A stretch of DNA of 14,995 nt from Treponema sp. UBA3819 (GTDB lineage Bacteria > Spirochaetota > Spirochaetia > Treponematales > Treponemataceae), in the NCBI GenBank assembly GCA_002369025.1, contig DFDV01000210.1, positions 1-14,995 of the forward strand, written 5' to 3'. The translations under genes and the position numbers were made by a program. Positions 6,341 through 13,228 of this stretch are shown here, piece by piece (position 1 is the first letter of the stretch; each line of letters starts with the position of its first letter). The notes below the pieces were generated by a model. The model searched no databases and was not told the DNA's origin. It saw only the letters and a list, made by a program, of their open reading frames with translations.

Positions 6341-9300
6341 ATGAAATGTAAACTTCTTTCTTTCATTTTTTTCTCAGCCTTGATTTCTCATGCCTTTTCT
6401 CAGGCTTCGCAAAATATTAATGAAGACAGGTACTTTCTCAATGACTTTGTCTGCAAAAACTGGACGACCTCTAACGGACTTCCGGGAATGACCATTACCA
6501 CAATCCTGCAGGACAAAAAAGGTTATATCTGGCTCGGTGCCTATGAGGGCCTGATTCGTTTTGACGGATTTGATTTTGTGACATTCAGCCGCCTTTCTGA
6601 CAAAAAATATGATTTTTCAACGGCCGTTTCTATTTTTCAGGACTATTATGATAATATCTGGGTCGGCCACAATGATGACGGCATTTCCTGCATCAGTCCC
6701 GATGGACACGTAAAAAAGTTTTCTGTTGAAAACGGTCTCGCAAACAATAAAGTCAATGCCATTTGCGAGGACAACGACCACAATATATGGATTGGTACTG
6801 CTTCCGGTATCTGTTATTTAACTCCTGAACATAAAATTGTCATGCCTCCAGATCCAGATGAATTTGACCTGGACGATATAAATGTCGTAAACCTTTTGTG
6901 TGATTCTTCCGGTCGTGTCTGGATTTCTACCGCTTCAGAAAATAATCTTTTCGTCTGGTCAAACCACACTATGGAACGTTTTACCGGAATAACAAAAATC
7001 AAAAATCCTTCAGTACATTGTGTTTATCAGGATTCATCAGATGCTTTATGGTTTGGCCTTTCTCCCCACTATGCTGTAAGAATCAAAGACTCAGAAGAAA
7101 TTGTTTATAATATTGGAAATCCCAGACAGTCTGGAACAATAATCGAAAGTATTATACAAGACTCAAACGGTCATTATTGGTTTGCTACCGATGCAGGAAT
7201 AACTATTCTCCATGACGGCTCATACACATACTACAACCGCAAAAACGGGCTGATAGATAACAACATTACCGCAATCCTTCAGGACCGTGAACAAAATATC
7301 TGGATCTCCTCAAATCACGGTGGCTTGCAAAAAATGAGCAAGGGTAAGTTTTCAACTACTCATACAAGTGCAAGCATAAACTGTATTACTGAAGACAAAA
7401 CAAGAAATCTTACATGGATTGCAGCCGATGACGGACTTTTATGCCAAAAAAATAATTCCCTTATAGAAAACAAAATTACACGCTTTTGTAAAGGACTTCG
7501 CGTGCGTAATGTTACCGTTACAGCGGACGGTGAAATATTAATTTCCTCCTACTCTAAGTATCCCTATATCATCGTAAAAGCAGACGATTCTATACAGACA
7601 TGGACAACTAATGATGGAATTGCAAATATGTCAGTCCGTCTATCCATCAAAGCAAGTAATGGAGACTATTATATTTGTACTACTGCCGGCCTCAGTATCA
7701 TCAGTCATAAAGACAAGAGTGTTTTTACTCTCAGCCGTAAGAATGGTTTTAATAATCACTACTTTATGTGTCTTTATGAAGATGAAAAGGGTCGTATCTG
7801 GGCAGGTACAAATGGCGATGGTGTTTATGTTCTCAAAGACTATAAAATCATAGCACATTACACTTCTGTAGAAGGTCTTGCCGGTAACATCATTTTCAAA
7901 GTCATTCAGCACAATAATCTTTTCTGGATTTCTACAGGCTCAGGCATTACCTGTTTTGATGAAGAGAAGAATAAATTCCTTTCTTTAACAGCCGATAACG
8001 GTCTCGGTTCTAACAGCATTTTCCAGATTTTATTTGACGATAACCAGACTGCATGGATAACAACCAATCAAAATCTTATTTCCACCTCTTATTCAGAACT
8101 TGAAGAATTCCTTAAAGGAACACGAATAAAACTTCATGTCAGAAAATATGGCAGCTCTGATGGATTTATGACAAATGGTATCACTTCCGTTTCACAGGCT
8201 ACAATAGATTCTTCTGGCAACATCTGGTTCGCTTTAACCGATGGCTATTCAATCTATAATCCACGCAGAACACAATCATACAGTTTTCCCCCACAAACTG
8301 AAATTGAACAGTACTCCCTTGATAATGTCCCCTATGAGTACCATGGCCAGGTAATTGTCATTCCGCCATCAGTCAAGCGCCTTTCCATAAAATATACCGG
8401 CTTAAGCTTTGTTTCTTCAGACGGCATGACTTTTTCTACCAGACTGACTGGATTTGACCAGCTTTATTCTGACTGGACGAGCAATCGTTCCGTTTCCTAC
8501 ACAAACCTCCATCCTGGAAGATATCGCTTTATGCTTATGTCAAGAAATAACGAGGGCATTCAAAGTACAATTTCAACACCTGTACTCATCATTAAAAAAC
8601 CCTATTTCTGGCAAATTCTCTGGTTTTGGCTTGCAATCGCTCTTTTCATTGCAGCCATGATTTATTATGCTGTTCGCCAGAAAATCAGAAATATGCTCCG
8701 TTATCAGACTGAACTTGAAAAAAAAGTTGCAGAGCGGACCCGCCAACTCAAAATAGCAAATGACAAGGCTGAAAGTCTTTTGCTTAACATCCTTCCTGAA
8801 GAAGTTGCCCGCGAACTTACCGAACACCCTGACCGCACAATCGCTCATTTCTTTTCAAATGTAACTGTTCTTTTTACAGATATTGTCGGCTTTACAAAAA
8901 TGAGTGACACTATGTCCGCAGAAGAACTGGTTACCCTGCTCAACAAAATGATTTCCGTCTTTGATGAAAGGGCAAAAAGAGATGGTATAGAAAAAATAAA
9001 AACCATTGGAGACGCCTACATGGCCGCCTCCGGTCTTAAAGACAATGCTGGTCCTGAAGATACAATTAAAATGATTCGCTTTGCTCAGGGAATCCTGCAG
9101 GATGTAGAAAACTTTAACCTGATTTCTGGCACAAAAATTGAAATTCGTTTGGGAATCAACACGGGTTCACTTGTTGCCGGTGTAATCGGAAAAACCAAGT
9201 TTATCTACGATATCTGGGGAGATACCGTAAATGTTGCAAGCCGCATGGAAAGTACCGGCAAGCCAATGAGAATCCATGTTACGGAAGCAACCTACAAACA

Positions 9301-9382
9301 GACAAAAGATTTATTCACCTACAGCAAAAATACTGAAACAGATGTCAAAGGTAAGGGTAAAATGAAAACGTATTTCCTCTAG
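6341..9382 (+). CDS. Two-propeller/Y_Y_Y sensor adenylate cyclase
   Basis: This 1013-residue protein starts with a signal peptide (1-20, cleavage likely after HAFS). Residues ~38-650 carry about 14 two-component-regulator propeller repeats of the form xxIWxGTxxGxxxxxxG (for example 61-76), enough for two seven-bladed propellers. The last-repeat Trp is W629. A Y_Y_Y domain (~690-752, RLTGFDQLYSDW then LHPGRYRFMLMSRN), one membrane segment (~757-780), a coiled coil and the SLLLNILP linker follow. The class III cyclase domain (~835-1010) has metal ligands D847 and D891, adenine-selecting K887 and D957, plus N964 and R968, so ATP-to-cAMP activity is expected. In Bacteroidetes this outer architecture senses polysaccharide fragments for hybrid histidine kinases; here the output is cAMP. 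The signal peptide fixes the start at 6341. A terminator-like hairpin overlaps the stop. Confidence 0.94.
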   Translation: MKCKLLSFIFFSALISHAFSQASQNINEDRYFLNDFVCKNWTTSNGLPGMTITTILQDKKGYIWLGAYEGLIRFDGFDFVTFSRLSDKKYDFSTAVSIFQDYYDNIWVGHNDDGISCISPDGHVKKFSVENGLANNKVNAICEDNDHNIWIGTASGICYLTPEHKIVMPPDPDEFDLDDINVVNLLCDSSGRVWISTASENNLFVWSNHTMERFTGITKIKNPSVHCVYQDSSDALWFGLSPHYAVRIKDSEEIVYNIGNPRQSGTIIESIIQDSNGHYWFATDAGITILHDGSYTYYNRKNGLIDNNITAILQDREQNIWISSNHGGLQKMSKGKFSTTHTSASINCITEDKTRNLTWIAADDGLLCQKNNSLIENKITRFCKGLRVRNVTVTADGEILISSYSKYPYIIVKADDSIQTWTTNDGIANMSVRLSIKASNGDYYICTTAGLSIISHKDKSVFTLSRKNGFNNHYFMCLYEDEKGRIWAGTNGDGVYVLKDYKIIAHYTSVEGLAGNIIFKVIQHNNLFWISTGSGITCFDEEKNKFLSLTADNGLGSNSIFQILFDDNQTAWITTNQNLISTSYSELEEFLKGTRIKLHVRKYGSSDGFMTNGITSVSQATIDSSGNIWFALTDGYSIYNPRRTQSYSFPPQTEIEQYSLDNVPYEYHGQVIVIPPSVKRLSIKYTGLSFVSSDGMTFSTRLTGFDQLYSDWTSNRSVSYTNLHPGRYRFMLMSRNNEGIQSTISTPVLIIKKPYFWQILWFWLAIALFIAAMIYYAVRQKIRNMLRYQTELEKKVAERTRQLKIANDKAESLLLNILPEEVARELTEHPDRTIAHFFSNVTVLFTDIVGFTKMSDTMSAEELVTLLNKMISVFDERAKRDGIEKIKTIGDAYMAASGLKDNAGPEDTIKMIRFAQGILQDVENFNLISGTKIEIRLGINTGSLVAGVIGKTKFIYDIWGDTVNVASRMESTGKPMRIHVTEATYKQTKDLFTYSKNTETDVKGKGKMKTYFL

Positions 9383-9411
9383 TTTTCAGCTGGAGGAAAT
9401 TATTTTTCTTT
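9372..9411 (+). terminator. Terminator-like hairpin at the end of the propeller cyclase
   Basis: ATTTCCTC (9372-9379) pairs perfectly with GAGGAAAT (9393-9400), and a T-G pair extends it to 9 bp with an 11-base loop. A T-rich run (9401-9411) follows on the plus strand. The hairpin contains the cyclase stop codon and reaches the stop of the convergent his gene. Confidence 0.5.
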
Positions 9412-10701
9412 GTGACGGCGGTCAAGCTCATCATAGACATCTTTCCAGTTTACGCCCTCTTTGTACATCAGTACGCTCACAAAGTAAAGCAAATCAGCCG
9501 CTTCCCAGATTACCTCATCCCGGCTTTCTGCATCATCACAGAGTTCTTCGGCTTCTTCCATTACTTTTTCGCGTACACGCTTTGCATCAAGTGTTGCGGT
9601 GTAACTTCCCGGACGAGGATTTGCAAATCTTTCAGAAATTGTTCCGTACAGGCGTTCAAGTGTTGATTTTTCATCCGGCTCTGAACCAAAGCAGGTCCAG
9701 CTTCCTGTATGACATACACCACCGTGTGGAATTACCGTTGCCAGCACAGTGTCACGGTCACAGTCAGCACGCATTTTAATCAATTCAAGGAAATGTCCGC
9801 TTGTCTCACCCTTAGTCCACAGGGTATTGCGTGAACGGCTGTAAAATGTCAGTTTTCCACTTTCAAATGATTTTTCAAATGCCTGACGGTTTGCATATCC
9901 CATCATCAGCACTTCACCTGCCGGACTCTGGGCAATAACCGGAAGCAGTTCACCAGTTTTTTCCCAGTTCAGACAGTTAATAAATGAATCTTTCAGGCTC
10001 ACTTTGCCCGTATACAAGGCCATGCCAAGCTGCACATCACAACCCATCTTTTCCAGTTCCGTCACCTGCTCCAGAGAGTTTACACCACCCGCAGCAACAA
10101 CACGGCATTTTACCGCTCCACGCAAAGCGCGGACAGCTTCCATATCTGTTCCCTGCATGCAGCCTTCTTTTTCCACACAGGTAAAAAGCAGTTCAGAACA
10201 ATATTTTTCAGCCTCTCTGGCACCGTCAATCAAGGAAATATCTACAGTTTCTGTCCAACCCTTAACGGCAATTTTTCCATTAATTGCATCAACACTGATA
10301 ATTACACGCTGCTTACCGATTGCTTTATTCAGTTCTTCCAGAAATTCTGTATTTAAAATTGATTCACCATCTTTTGGTTCGGGATTCCAGGCGGCACTAC
10401 CAACGATAACTTTTTCCGCACCCAGCGAAATCAGTTCGCGTGCCTTTTTCACGTCACGGATTCCTCCGCCAACACGAACGTTTCCCTGGCGTAAAAGTTT
10501 TTTTAATAGTGCAGTATTTTTTGTATTTCCTTTTGCATCCGTATTGCGAAAAGCCTGGTCAAGGTCAATAACGGCAACCTCACCAAACTTATTAAAATCA
10601 GAAATCAATGCATCTGCGTCATCACGCTGCAAAACCAAATCTTTGCCATTTTTTAACTGCACAACGTGCCCGTCTTTTAAATCGATTGAAGCAATTACCA
10701 T
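9400..10701 (-). CDS. hisAIE: HisA-HisI-HisE trifunctional histidine biosynthesis fusion
   Basis: One 433-residue cytosolic protein joins three enzymes. Residues 1-~245 are HisA, the ProFAR isomerase TIM barrel: catalytic-type Asp pair D7 (IASIDLKDG) and D138 (ISVDAINGK), with phosphate loops GGGIRD (78-83) and AAGGVNS (203-209). Residues ~250-345 are HisI, phosphoribosyl-AMP cyclohydrolase, with zinc-type cysteines C314, C330 and C337 in DCDRDT...CHTGSWTCF, spaced 16 and 7. Residues ~348-433 are HisE, the phosphoribosyl-ATP pyrophosphatase, with GSYTATL, EKVMEEAEEL (378-387) and EAADLLYF. These are steps 4, 3 and 2 of the pathway. HisIE fusions are common; HisA joined in front is not usual. 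The barrel segment FTCVEKEGCMQG differs from the common bacterial TDI.RDG and looks nearer the eukaryotic/variant HisA type. HisA families start exactly here, and the -10 box ends 6 bases upstream, so the mRNA should be leaderless. No other his gene is in the window. Confidence 0.93.
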   Translation of the reverse strand: MVIASIDLKDGHVVQLKNGKDLVLQRDDADALISDFNKFGEVAVIDLDQAFRNTDAKGNTKNTALLKKLLRQGNVRVGGGIRDVKKARELISLGAEKVIVGSAAWNPEPKDGESILNTEFLEELNKAIGKQRVIISVDAINGKIAVKGWTETVDISLIDGAREAEKYCSELLFTCVEKEGCMQGTDMEAVRALRGAVKCRVVAAGGVNSLEQVTELEKMGCDVQLGMALYTGKVSLKDSFINCLNWEKTGELLPVIAQSPAGEVLMMGYANRQAFEKSFESGKLTFYSRSRNTLWTKGETSGHFLELIKMRADCDRDTVLATVIPHGGVCHTGSWTCFGSEPDEKSTLERLYGTISERFANPRPGSYTATLDAKRVREKVMEEAEELCDDAESRDEVIWEAADLLYFVSVLMYKEGVNWKDVYDELDRRHKEK

Positions 10702-10707
10702 AAATCC

Positions 10708-10738
10708 ATTATATCAAAATGCATTGTTCTACACAATG
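10708..10738 (-). promoter_or_regulatory. his promoter (predicted leaderless) with inverted repeat
   Basis: On the minus strand TTGTGT (10736-10731), a 17-base spacer and TATAAT (10713-10708) end 6 bases before ATG 10701. Transcription would begin at the A of the ATG, and no Shine-Dalgarno site exists. An inverted repeat CATTGT-N5-ACAATG (10722-10738) covers the -35 box and could be an operator. Confidence 0.65.
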
Positions 10739-10750
10739 AAGATTTTTCAC

Positions 10751-10800
10751 TTGCCGATTTACCATTTCTTTCGTATATTTAAACAAAGATATATCAGGAG
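10751..10800 (+). promoter_or_regulatory. trxA promoter and ribosome site
   Basis: TTGCCG (10751-10756), a 17-base spacer and TATATT (10774-10779) form the promoter. AGGAG (10796-10800) stands 6 bases before ATG 10807. It is divergent from the his promoter, and the two -35 boxes lie about 15 bp apart. Confidence 0.7.
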
Positions 10801-10806
10801 AAAGCT

Positions 10807-11118
10807 ATGGCAAGCATCGCAATTACTCAGAATAATTTTAAAAGTGAAGTATTGGAATCAGACAAACCTGTTCTGGTTGATTTTTGGGCAAGCTGGTGTG
10901 GTCCCTGCAAAATGATGGGTCCCGTTGTAGAAGAAATTTCAAATGAACGTTCAGATATCAAAGTCTGCAAAATCAATGTAGATGATGAATCAGAACTTGC
11001 TGAACAGTATGGCATTATGAGCATTCCGGCATTCTATCTCTTTAAAGATGGAAAAGTTGCCGCTCAGGTTGTCGGTGGTCAACCAAAAGATGGTCTTCTC
11101 AAATCACTTGGACTGTAA
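10807..11118 (+). CDS. trxA: Thioredoxin
   Basis: A 103-residue cytosolic thioredoxin, the general disulfide reductant that hands electrons to ribonucleotide reductase, peroxidases and others. The active site is WCGPC with C31 and C34, preceded by VLVDFWAS. The cis-proline is P74 in MSIPAFYLF, and the late GG of VVGGQPKDGL is present. Length is normal. A clear promoter and AGGAG site define the start. It is divergent from the his fusion and converges on the PLP-fold gene with a 13-base gap. No thioredoxin reductase gene is in the window. Confidence 0.97.
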   Translation: MASIAITQNNFKSEVLESDKPVLVDFWASWCGPCKMMGPVVEEISNERSDIKVCKINVDDESELAEQYGIMSIPAFYLFKDGKVAAQVVGGQPKDGLLKSLGL

Positions 11119-11131
11119 AGCGCCGTATATC

Positions 11132-12256
11132 TTACACTTTTTTGAGTGCCTGAACGACATCGGTTCTTATAGTCTTAAAATCTTCAATTCCGGAAACAAA
11201 ATGAATGCTGTTTTCTTTCCGGCATGAAAAAGGTGGTCTTGAATAAGTAATCAGGCCATCTTTTTTTTCGTCCTCAGAAAAAAATATTGCACTTCTTTTG
11301 GCAACCGAATCAGCACTCACAACAATAGTCTTCAAATTTTCCAAAAATATTTTTGCTTTCTGTCTTGATTCTTCTTTTGTTCCCTTAAAAGCAAATGCCA
11401 GAGTCGGGCCAAACTTCTTTCCATATACTTTTGCCGTTGCCGATGTATCGCTTACGGTGGGATATGCAACCCAGGCAATTTTATCACTTTTGAGCAGCAG
11501 TTTTGCAAGATCAGACGCATTTTTACATCTCTGCTCAAGATTAAGCGAAATAAAATCTACTGCTTTTGAAATTATAAATGCAGAAGCATAATTCATTCTT
11601 GTGTCCAGTATTCGCGAAACTACATGATTCAGGCGCATGGTAAAAGCCAGAGCAGAATCCTGTTTTTGTAAATCAAAAGCCCAGCGGATGTTTCCACAGC
11701 AGGGATCTCCCGCCTTGATAAGCGGAATATTACAGACACGCCATTCAAAATTTCCTGCTTCTGTAACTGAACCGCCTTTATACATTTCAGACCCGCACAA
11801 AATTGTAAAATCGCGAATGACAATATCTACACCCAAATCAATCGGCTTAAGAGAAAAAGGTGAAATTGCCGATGCATCTACAAGAAGCGGAATTTTATTT
11901 TTGTGAGCCACATAGGCAATTCTTTCCACTTCAAAAGCCTCAGGAATATATCCACCTTCTATATCAATAAAAATACAACGTGTTCGCGGTGAAATTGCCG
12001 CTACATAATCATTAGCCTTTGTTGAGTTGATGAAATTTACAATTATTCCCATATCGTGAATCAGCACATTGAACAAATCATGTACTTCCGGCCTAAGGTT
12101 TTCACAAACAATGATTTCGTCCCCGGCTCTTGCCAAAGTTAAGATTGATTGCAATATTGCCGCTTTTCCAGAAGATAATAAGGTAGTAGTCTTTCCGTTT
12201 TCAAATTCTGAAATTTTGTTTTCCAAATCCAAAATAAATGGTTCAAGTTTCTTCAT
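11132..12256 (-). CDS. Cys/Met-metabolism PLP-fold protein lacking catalytic residues (pseudoenzyme)
   Basis: This 374-residue protein aligns by eye with the cystathionine gamma-synthase / O-acetylhomoserine sulfhydrylase family: LENKISEFENGK and LLSSGKAAILQS (~11-37), LLVDASAISPF (124-133) with the conserved Asp D127, GVDIVIRDFTILCG (142-155), and the C-terminal SGIEDFKTIRTDVVQAL (355-371). Key residues are absent. The PLP lysine of the S-x-T-K-Y motif falls on I152 (codon ATT). The YGGT tyrosine falls on R55-P56-E57. The carboxylate-binding Arg before SxGIED is H352. About 55 N-terminal residues of the family are also missing, although no usable start lies upstream. The frame is otherwise intact and has a strong promoter, so a retained non-catalytic role or an early stage of gene decay are both possible. 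No ribosome site; leaderless start predicted. Confidence 0.82.
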   Translation of the reverse strand: MKKLEPFILDLENKISEFENGKTTTLLSSGKAAILQSILTLARAGDEIIVCENLRPEVHDLFNVLIHDMGIIVNFINSTKANDYVAAISPRTRCIFIDIEGGYIPEAFEVERIAYVAHKNKIPLLVDASAISPFSLKPIDLGVDIVIRDFTILCGSEMYKGGSVTEAGNFEWRVCNIPLIKAGDPCCGNIRWAFDLQKQDSALAFTMRLNHVVSRILDTRMNYASAFIISKAVDFISLNLEQRCKNASDLAKLLLKSDKIAWVAYPTVSDTSATAKVYGKKFGPTLAFAFKGTKEESRQKAKIFLENLKTIVVSADSVAKRSAIFFSEDEKKDGLITYSRPPFSCRKENSIHFVSGIEDFKTIRTDVVQALKKV

Positions 12257-12263
12257 ACTTTTA

Positions 12264-12292
12264 AATGTAGACCCTAAATTTCACACTGTCAA
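12264..12292 (-). promoter_or_regulatory. Strong leaderless promoter of the PLP-fold gene
   Basis: On the minus strand a perfect TTGACA (12292-12287), a 17-base spacer and TACATT (12269-12264) end 7 bases before ATG 12256. Transcription should begin at or next to the ATG. The nearest AGGG is about 16 bases away, too far for a ribosome site. Confidence 0.75.
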
Positions 12293-12375
12293 GCAATATT
12301 ACAACATTGATTTTTACAAAAATTTTCCTGCTTTTATATCCAAAAACTCGTCATTTTTTTTACACAATTCTGATT

Positions 12376-12460
12376 TATAATTATTGTGAAAATGTTCGCC
12401 TTTTGGTGTTACATACAAAATAAAAATTGTTTTTCATAATGAACGAAAAGTTCCTGGAGG
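12376..12460 (+). promoter_or_regulatory. -10 box and ribosome site of the secreted beta-sandwich gene
   Basis: TATAAT at 12376-12381 is the best -10 box; no good -35 is visible. It would give a leader of about 80 bases, in contrast to the leaderless genes nearby. GGAGG (12456-12460) is 7 bases before ATG 12468. Confidence 0.45.
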
Positions 12461-12467
12461 TATCTTT

Positions 12468-12959
12468 ATGAAAAAAATTCTTGCTGCTGTTTCAACACTT
12501 CTGTTGATTGGTGCTTTTGCATTTGCAGAAGGTTCTCTTATTGCAAGTGATCTTGAAGCATCAGAATCTGTAACTGAGGCTGTTTCTCTCAACGGCTTTA
12601 CCGTCAATGCATCTAAAGAAAAAGATGTTCGCATTAAGAGCACATCAAAAGTTGCACCCGATGGAAAATCTTTTACAAAATGTATCGACCTGAGAGGTAA
12701 ACAGTCAAACGGCGCACGCACCATCAAGTTCAGTGCAAAAAAAGGTGAAACCGTTACCGTTTACGGAAACAGCGGTTCAAAAACAGATGCTCGCAAAATC
12801 CTGGTTCAGACTGCAAAAAAGCAGACCATCAAATCTATTCCTGTAAAAATCTACACGGGCGAAATCTCAATGGGAGAAGTTACAATTCCCGCTGACGGTG
12901 ACTATCAGGTTTGTTCAGAAGATAAAGGCGTTTACGTTTACGGTATCGTTGTAAAATAA
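12468..12959 (+). CDS. Small secreted beta-sandwich protein like the pectate-lyase accessory domain
   Basis: A 163-residue protein with a signal peptide (1-20, cut after AFA; no lipobox cysteine), so it is exported as a free protein. After a short acidic linker, residues ~43-163 resemble the beta-sandwich domain beside catalytic domains in some pectate and polysaccharide lyases. The motif order matches: GFTVNAS start, VRIKSTSKVAPDGKSFTK, RTIKFSAKKGETVTVYGNSGS, ARKILVQ, and an ending of the form YQVCSEDKGVYVYGIVV where lyase domains have Y.I.S..GGINIY.I. There is no catalytic domain, so it may bind carbohydrate or act in the periplasm; function is unproven. GGAGG precedes the start at 7 bases and a clear terminator follows at 12981, so it is transcribed alone. 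Confidence 0.8.
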   Translation: MKKILAAVSTLLLIGAFAFAEGSLIASDLEASESVTEAVSLNGFTVNASKEKDVRIKSTSKVAPDGKSFTKCIDLRGKQSNGARTIKFSAKKGETVTVYGNSGSKTDARKILVQTAKKQTIKSIPVKIYTGEISMGEVTIPADGDYQVCSEDKGVYVYGIVVK

Positions 12960-12980
12960 ATCCTTCTAACAAAAAATAAT

Positions 12981-13030
12981 ATCCTGCCGGTTTCAAACTA
13001 TAAAGTCAAAAGCCGACAGGATTTTTTTTT
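12981..13030 (+). terminator. Rho-independent terminator of the secreted protein gene
   Basis: ATCCTGCCGG (12981-12990) pairs with the arm ending CCGACAGGAT (13013-13022) with one mismatch, followed by a run of T to 13030. It lies 21 bases after the stop codon. Confidence 0.85.
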
Positions 13031-13141
13031 GCTTTCCTGGCGGTCCGGCTGCCGCCGTCGCTATGTCCGTGGTTCCGCTTTCGCTCCATACCTTCGGTAC
13101 GGCTTCCGCCGCCACTCCCAGCGCTACCGCTCCACTCACTT
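13031..13141. repeat. GC-rich intergenic element between two terminators
   Basis: About 110 bases are far richer in G+C than everything around them. They hold short self-complementary pieces (GGCGG/CCGCC at the left, TACC-TTC-GGTA in the middle, AGCG/CGCT at the right) and a strong pyrimidine bias on the plus strand. No start codon with a ribosome site or credible reading frame is seen. It sits between the terminators of two convergent genes. It resembles a dispersed intergenic element of the REP type, but only one copy is in the window, so repeat status is inferred. Confidence 0.45.
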
Positions 13142-13169
13142 AAAGATTCCCGTTCAAAAATAATTTTTA

Positions 13170-13201
13170 AAACAAAAAACCGGTACTTTTCAGTACCGGT
13201 T
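13170..13201 (-). terminator. Terminator of the sugar-binding protein gene
   Basis: AACCGGTACT (13178-13187) and AGTACCGGTT (13192-13201) form a perfect 10-bp stem with a 4-base loop. On the minus strand a T-run (13177-13170) follows. It lies about 28 bases after the stop of the minus-strand gene ending at 13229. Confidence 0.9.
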
Positions 13202-13228
13202 CGTGTGCTAATCACAGTTCAATCAGAA

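Noticed and set aside
10004..10915. 303-codon plus-strand frame opposite the his fusion
   Set aside because: Antisense to a well-supported gene; Ser/Pro-rich translation with no family resemblance and no ribosome site.
11110..11150. Terminator between trxA and the PLP-fold gene
   Set aside because: Only a 5-bp stem with a bulge before a T-run; too weak to list.
11765..11800. K160 (MYKGG) as the true PLP lysine
   Set aside because: Aligned on the T..G....GG pattern, the lysine column falls on I152; K160 lies eight residues further on, next to the GG pair.
13006..13215. Minus-strand open frame across the GC-rich element (69 codons)
   Set aside because: It spans both terminators, has no ribosome site, and its Gly/Ser/Arg-rich translation reflects base composition.
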